A DNA stretch of 9,324 bases from the NCBI GenBank assembly GCA_029261905.1, contig JAJDAM010000679.1, positions 1-9,324 of the forward strand, in the 5' to 3' direction. Shown here in pieces: positions 6,597-9,324 of this stretch; within the stretch, counting starts at the first letter, position 1, and every line of letters begins with the position of its first letter. Made by a program: the position numbers and the translations under genes. This DNA comes from Deltaproteobacteria bacterium. GTDB lineage: Bacteria; Myxococcota_A; UBA9160; SMWR01. The notes below the pieces were generated by a model. That model saw only the letters and a program-made list of their open reading frames with translations, did no database searches and was not told where the DNA came from.

Positions 6597-6720
6597 CGCC
6601 GGAAAACGCGTCTGGCCCGGCGGAAGTGTCGACGTACGCGGGTTGCGTAGGTCGGTCGCTTGAATGGGGTGTTCGGTAAGAGCGCCCGGCAGGAATACCA
6701 GGTTCGTTGGGGGGCACCGC

Positions 6721-6749
6721 AATATAGAAGCGACGCTTCTTTCCGTCAA
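6721..6749 (-). promoter_or_regulatory. Sigma70-like promoter of the minus-strand operon
   Basis: On the minus strand TTGACG (6749-6744), a 17-bp spacer, then TATATT (6726-6721). Both hexamers are near consensus and the spacing is optimal. Transcription would begin near 6714, giving a leader of roughly 158 nt before the 56-aa gene. This AT-rich -10 stands out in a GC-rich background. No other good promoter was seen between here and queE. Confidence 0.75.
6726..6740. promoter_or_regulatory. Palindromic operator-like site inside the promoter spacer
   Basis: AGAAGCG-A-CGCTTCT is a perfect 7-base inverted repeat around one central base. It fills most of the 17-bp spacer and touches the -10 box. 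A dimeric repressor bound here would block RNA polymerase. I do not recognise the motif as that of a known regulator. Confidence 0.6.
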
Positions 6750-6823
6750 CGTCGCAATGCCCGCAGGCTATTGAATTTGCGTGACTTTTTGGACTCTTTC
6801 GCCACGACAGTCCGTCCGTCGCT

Positions 6824-6842
6824 TTCGGTAGTGAAGCGCGCC
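6824..6842. repeat. 19-bp near-copy of a stretch in the 115-aa gene
   Basis: TTCGGTAGTGAAGCGCGCC here and TTCGGTAGCGAAGCGCGCC at 3698-3716 differ at one base. In the minus-strand frame both read RASLPK. It may be chance, a dispersed short repeat, or a remnant of a duplicated coding end. Confidence 0.3.
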
Positions 6843-7153
6843 GTCCCTTCGTGGCGCAAGCGGTCGCCAAGGGCGGGGCCTCCGCGACGGAACGTTCCCG
6901 AAGCACAACTCGAAGAGAACCTCCGAGTGCTCTGCCGAGTTCAAGCGAGAGTACAACCCTGACCGCAACCGAGACCGCAGTACGCGAGTGCCGACGATCG
7001 CTCCTCGGTCCACGGCACGCGATCGTGAAATCTGTGGGAATGGACCGGCGTGGTAGCACCCGTGGCGGGCTGGTAGTCTCGCTCCGAGCGGAACTCAGTA
7101 AGTCGAAAAACATCCGCGGGGCGCTGCACACCGCGTGATCATTGGATAGCTCC

Positions 7154-7160
7154 GGGGGGG
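7154..7160 (+). promoter_or_regulatory. Seven-G run serving as Shine-Dalgarno
   Basis: CCGGGGGGGAG directly precedes the ATG at 7163. The G run is the only Shine-Dalgarno-like sequence for this gene. It favours 7163 over an in-frame TTG at 7142, which has nothing suitable upstream. Confidence 0.5.
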
Positions 7161-7162
7161 AG

Positions 7163-7843
7163 ATGGCTCGAACAGCCAACCGACGCGCTTCGGTCACCAT
7201 ATTGTGCGCCCTGCTCTCCTTCGTGGGAACTTCGATCGGAGTTCTGGCGGGAGTGGCTGCCACCGCGTCGGCGATTTCGCCCGAAGCGCAGGCTGCCGAA
7301 GACCTCGTCTTCGCCGTCTATTACGAGGGATTGCCCGAGGAACGCGCGCACCAACTCACTGCAGCCGGCGCAACCCATCTGGCGGAGTTTCTGCGCTCGG
7401 GCGACCGCGAAAAATTCCATTCGAACATCGTATTGGCGCTCGGAATCAGCGCTCACCCACAAACCTTCGAGACACTCGAGTGGTATGGCCGAGACGAACC
7501 TGGCGATGTCGGGCCCGGGGTCTATCGCGCTCGTGTCGCGGTGCCCGTAGCCATGGGACATCTGTCTCGGACAGACGACCGCGCGCTCGCCTGGCTCGCC
7601 CGTCGAGCGCGAAACGGAGTGAAGCCGCCCCGCTGGCGGATGGCAGGACGTCGATCGGACGGATTGGCCGACACGATGCGATCTCAGGTCTTGAATGGAT
7701 TGGCGGTTTCTCGCCGCGAGGATGCCGCCGAACTTCTGGCGGAGATCTCGCAGCTGGAATCCGACCCCGGTGCGGGCGCCGCTTTGGTCCTGCTTCAGCG
7801 GCTGCGTTCCGAACCCACGTTGCGGCCAGAGGCGACCCAATGA
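7163..7843 (+). CDS. Exported helical-repeat (HEAT-like) protein, 226 aa
   Basis: The N-terminus MARTANRRASVTILCALL has a basic n-region followed by a hydrophobic stretch to about residue 33, ending in ATASA (33-37). That matches a signal peptidase I site, so the product is probably periplasmic or secreted. The mature part is helical. GATHLAEFLRSGDREKFHSNIVLALGISAHPQTFETLEWY (69-108) looks like a HEAT-type pair, and ALAWLARRA (141-149), SQVLNGLAVSRREDAAELLAEISQLE (174-199) and GAALVLLQRLRSE (205-217) look like further helices. Two HEAT-type units are plausible. No catalytic motif. The stop overlaps the ATG of the following metalloprotease-like gene as ATGA, so the two are co-translated. That pairing suggests a helper, inhibitor or partner of the protease, which is inference only. 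The family is not one I can name with confidence. Confidence 0.82.
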   Translation: MARTANRRASVTILCALLSFVGTSIGVLAGVAATASAISPEAQAAEDLVFAVYYEGLPEERAHQLTAAGATHLAEFLRSGDREKFHSNIVLALGISAHPQTFETLEWYGRDEPGDVGPGVYRARVAVPVAMGHLSRTDDRALAWLARRARNGVKPPRWRMAGRRSDGLADTMRSQVLNGLAVSRREDAAELLAEISQLESDPGAGAALVLLQRLRSEPTLRPEATQ

Positions 7844-9324
7844 ACCGCGTCACGCTGGCATCGCGCCGCACGGGGATCGCGATCGCCGCTTGGACCTTCG
7901 CGTTTCTGGGTCTCGCAGTCACCGCATCGGCGCAGTCGCCCGATGTCGCGGTCCACGACATCAAGTGGTACGTCCACGACAGCCTGATCGATGGAGCCAA
8001 CCCGCTTTCGTCCTACCAGGCGCTGATCGAACAAGCCTCCGACGATGCAGCCATCATCCTGACGGGCTACAGCGGACCGTTCGACACCCCTTGCTGCAAC
8101 GACGTGACCGCGGTGTCGGTGAACAGTTTCAGCGATCCGGGTGGAAACACCTGGTCGAGCATCGATAGCGAAGCGGAATTCGACAATCTCGACCTCGTGG
8201 ATGCAACCGGCACCCGCGCCTTCATCGTGGGTGGAATCACGTTTTGTGATGGCCCAGGAAATCCGATTGGTTGCGCGACGACACCCCTTTGCGGTTCCAA
8301 TTCGGAAGATCTCACGATCGTCATCGACATCCGTGCCGACACGGATTTCGGCGTGTTCGCCAACACGCTGGCCCACGAGCGTGGCCACAACGCTTGCCTG
8401 CAACACCCCCTACCCCCACCCCCGCCCGAGACGACGAACAGCTGCGTGCTGATGGGCGGCACGAGCGGTGGCGACTGCGTCAGCACGAATGAGTGCGACG
8501 AATTTCGCGGACAGCGCACCAGTACAGGCGCGCTTTGCGCGTGCCACACCTCGCCGGCCGTCATCGCATCCGACGGCATGGCGTGCAGCGAGCCGGGCAC
8601 CACCGGGATCTGCTCTGGAGGCATTTGTGGCGAGGTGGGTTCGGATGCCTCGGTAACGCTGGTGGCGTCGGCCGGTACGTCGGCCCAGCAAGGGGATACT
8701 CCGAATGATCCGCTGGTGATGAGTGGGATTCCCGGAGGCTGGACGGATGGGGGTGAGTTCAGTTCGGGCTACACCCCGCACGGGCTTGCTTACGCAGACG
8801 ATCGAGGCATCACCTACGCGGTGTCACCGACTGCGGGTGACGATGTGCTGTTGCAGATCAATCCCGCCGATGGCAGCGCTTCACTCGTGGGCTCGATCAA
8901 CGGAGTGACCGACTTGCGCGGGCTCGCGTACGACCCGGGCGCGACCGCCTCGGCCTCGGACGACCATCTGTTCGCGATCGACTCGCAAGTCTTCGCCGGT
9001 CTATACGAGATCGACCCAGACGACGCTTCGAGCACCCTGCTGGGAACGCTGAGGCTTGGCGGCGGGAGCAACTTCAACGGTCTCGCCTACGACTCTCGAA
9101 ACGATCGTCTCTACGCCTCTTCGCAGTTCACCGGCGGCATCTATCTGATCGATCCGGCGTGCGATGTTTTCGGTACGCAATGCGAGACCACGATGGTCAA
9201 TGTAGATGGCCCCGGCCGCGCCGAGTCCGGGATCGCCTACTCGCCCACATCGAACACGATCTACGTGGCGGGCAGCCAAGTCGGCCCCCGGACGCTCTAC
9301 GATACGCTCGACGCCGACGCGCTG
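7840..9324 (+). CDS. Secreted metzincin-like zinc metalloprotease with propeller repeats, C-terminus missing
   Basis: The first 495 residues are visible; the frame is open to the window edge. A signal peptide (1-31) ends TASA before Gln32. An SRR at 8-10 hints weakly at Tat export. Residues 32-270 form a Cys-rich catalytic-type domain with 14 Cys between 85 and 263, likely disulfide-bonded outside the cell. HERGHNACLQH (179-189) supplies zinc ligands H179, H183 and H189 and the base E180. The usual metzincin Gly at position 8 is Cys186. CVLMGGTSGG follows with a candidate Met-turn at M205. Between them lies a proline run (P190, 192-196). From about 300 on come propeller-like repeats with GLAY or GIAY at 315, 361, 414 and 464, each followed by a strand such as LYEIDPDDASSTLLG. 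Metzincins are secreted proteases; the substrate here is unknown. The ATG overlaps the previous stop, with AGAGG 7 nt upstream. Confidence 0.85.
   Translation, partial: MNRVTLASRRTGIAIAAWTFAFLGLAVTASAQSPDVAVHDIKWYVHDSLIDGANPLSSYQALIEQASDDAAIILTGYSGPFDTPCCNDVTAVSVNSFSDPGGNTWSSIDSEAEFDNLDLVDATGTRAFIVGGITFCDGPGNPIGCATTPLCGSNSEDLTIVIDIRADTDFGVFANTLAHERGHNACLQHPLPPPPPETTNSCVLMGGTSGGDCVSTNECDEFRGQRTSTGALCACHTSPAVIASDGMACSEPGTTGICSGGICGEVGSDASVTLVASAGTSAQQGDTPNDPLVMSGIPGGWTDGGEFSSGYTPHGLAYADDRGITYAVSPTAGDDVLLQINPADGSASLVGSINGVTDLRGLAYDPGATASASDDHLFAIDSQVFAGLYEIDPDDASSTLLGTLRLGGGSNFNGLAYDSRNDRLYASSQFTGGIYLIDPACDVFGTQCETTMVNVDGPGRAESGIAYSPTSNTIYVAGSQVGPRTLYDTLDADAL

Larger units (their letters stand above)
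6750..7162. other. Divergent intergenic spacer, no gene seen
   Basis: About 410 bp separate the minus-strand promoter from the plus-strand gene at 7163. Open frames exist on both strands (minus about 7263-6553, plus 6660-6962 and 6851-7138), but none has convincing start signals or recognisable protein character, and the minus one crosses the operon promoter. Contents: an 8-bp inverted repeat CGCCACGA (6800-6807) with TCGTGGCG (6849-6856) around a 41-base loop, and a 19-mer at 6824-6842 that matches 3698-3716 at 18 positions. I see no clear sigma70 or sigma54 promoter for the plus-strand genes. Confidence 0.5.

Noticed and set aside
6557..6714. Riboswitch (for example preQ1 type) in the operon leader
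   Set aside because: I looked because queE is in the operon, but saw neither a preQ1-like pseudoknot pattern nor another known aptamer core.
6851..7138. Plus-strand GTG frame of 95 codons before the exported pair
   Set aside because: No Shine-Dalgarno, no recognisable domain and Ser/Arg-rich composition. It is not excluded, but not supportable from sequence alone.
6553..7263. Minus-strand frame of 236 codons across the divergent spacer
   Set aside because: It runs through the operon promoter and the 11-bp repeats and overlaps the signal-peptide start of the plus-strand gene. Codon use is unremarkable, and the ATGA-like end at 6553-6556 is probably chance.

Overview
The window is GC-rich bacterial chromosomal DNA with strong codon bias and dense, mostly overlapping genes. 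The dGTPase-like sequence, the Arg/Asp-rich DHH-like protein and the Cys-rich secreted protease with propeller repeats suggest a deltaproteobacterial or Myxococcota/Binatia-type lineage. That placement is inferred from protein style only; there is no rRNA or other marker here.

Left two thirds (about 1 to 6750), minus strand: one long apparent operon read right to left. A sigma70-like promoter (6721-6749) has a perfect palindrome in its spacer. It is followed by about 160 nt of leader ending in three 11-bp tandem copies of a Shine-Dalgarno-containing unit. The genes then run: a 56-aa single-span membrane or exported peptide; a dGTPase-like HD phosphohydrolase (TTG start overlapping the previous stop); a possible 89-aa protein overlapping both neighbours; a 401-aa protein of unknown function; a 115-aa unknown protein (TTG start); a 986-aa protein joining an unrecognised N-terminal region, a disordered Arg-Gly/Asp-Ser linker and a degenerate DHH phosphoesterase-like C-terminus; and the 5' part of queE (7-carboxy-7-deazaguanine synthase), cut by the left edge. 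Spacing is overlap or a few bases at most junctions. The recognisable members act on guanine nucleotides (dGTP hydrolysis, deazaguanine synthesis) or belong to a phosphoesterase fold, but a shared pathway is only a hypothesis.

Middle (6750-7162): a non-coding divergent spacer of about 410 bp. It holds one long inverted repeat and a short near-copy of a sequence from the 115-aa gene. I see no convincing plus-strand promoter.

Right (7163-9324), plus strand: two overlapping genes for exported proteins. The first is a 226-aa helical (HEAT-like) protein with a signal peptide. The second begins inside its stop codon (ATGA) and encodes a signal-peptide, Cys-rich, metzincin-like zinc protease (HExxHxxxxxH plus Met-turn) followed by at least four beta-propeller-like GLAY repeats; it runs off the right edge.

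The least ordinary items are the 986-aa chimeric protein and its orphan partners between dgt and queE, the palindrome-in-promoter and tripled Shine-Dalgarno start of the operon, and the metzincin-propeller protein with its helical-repeat partner.
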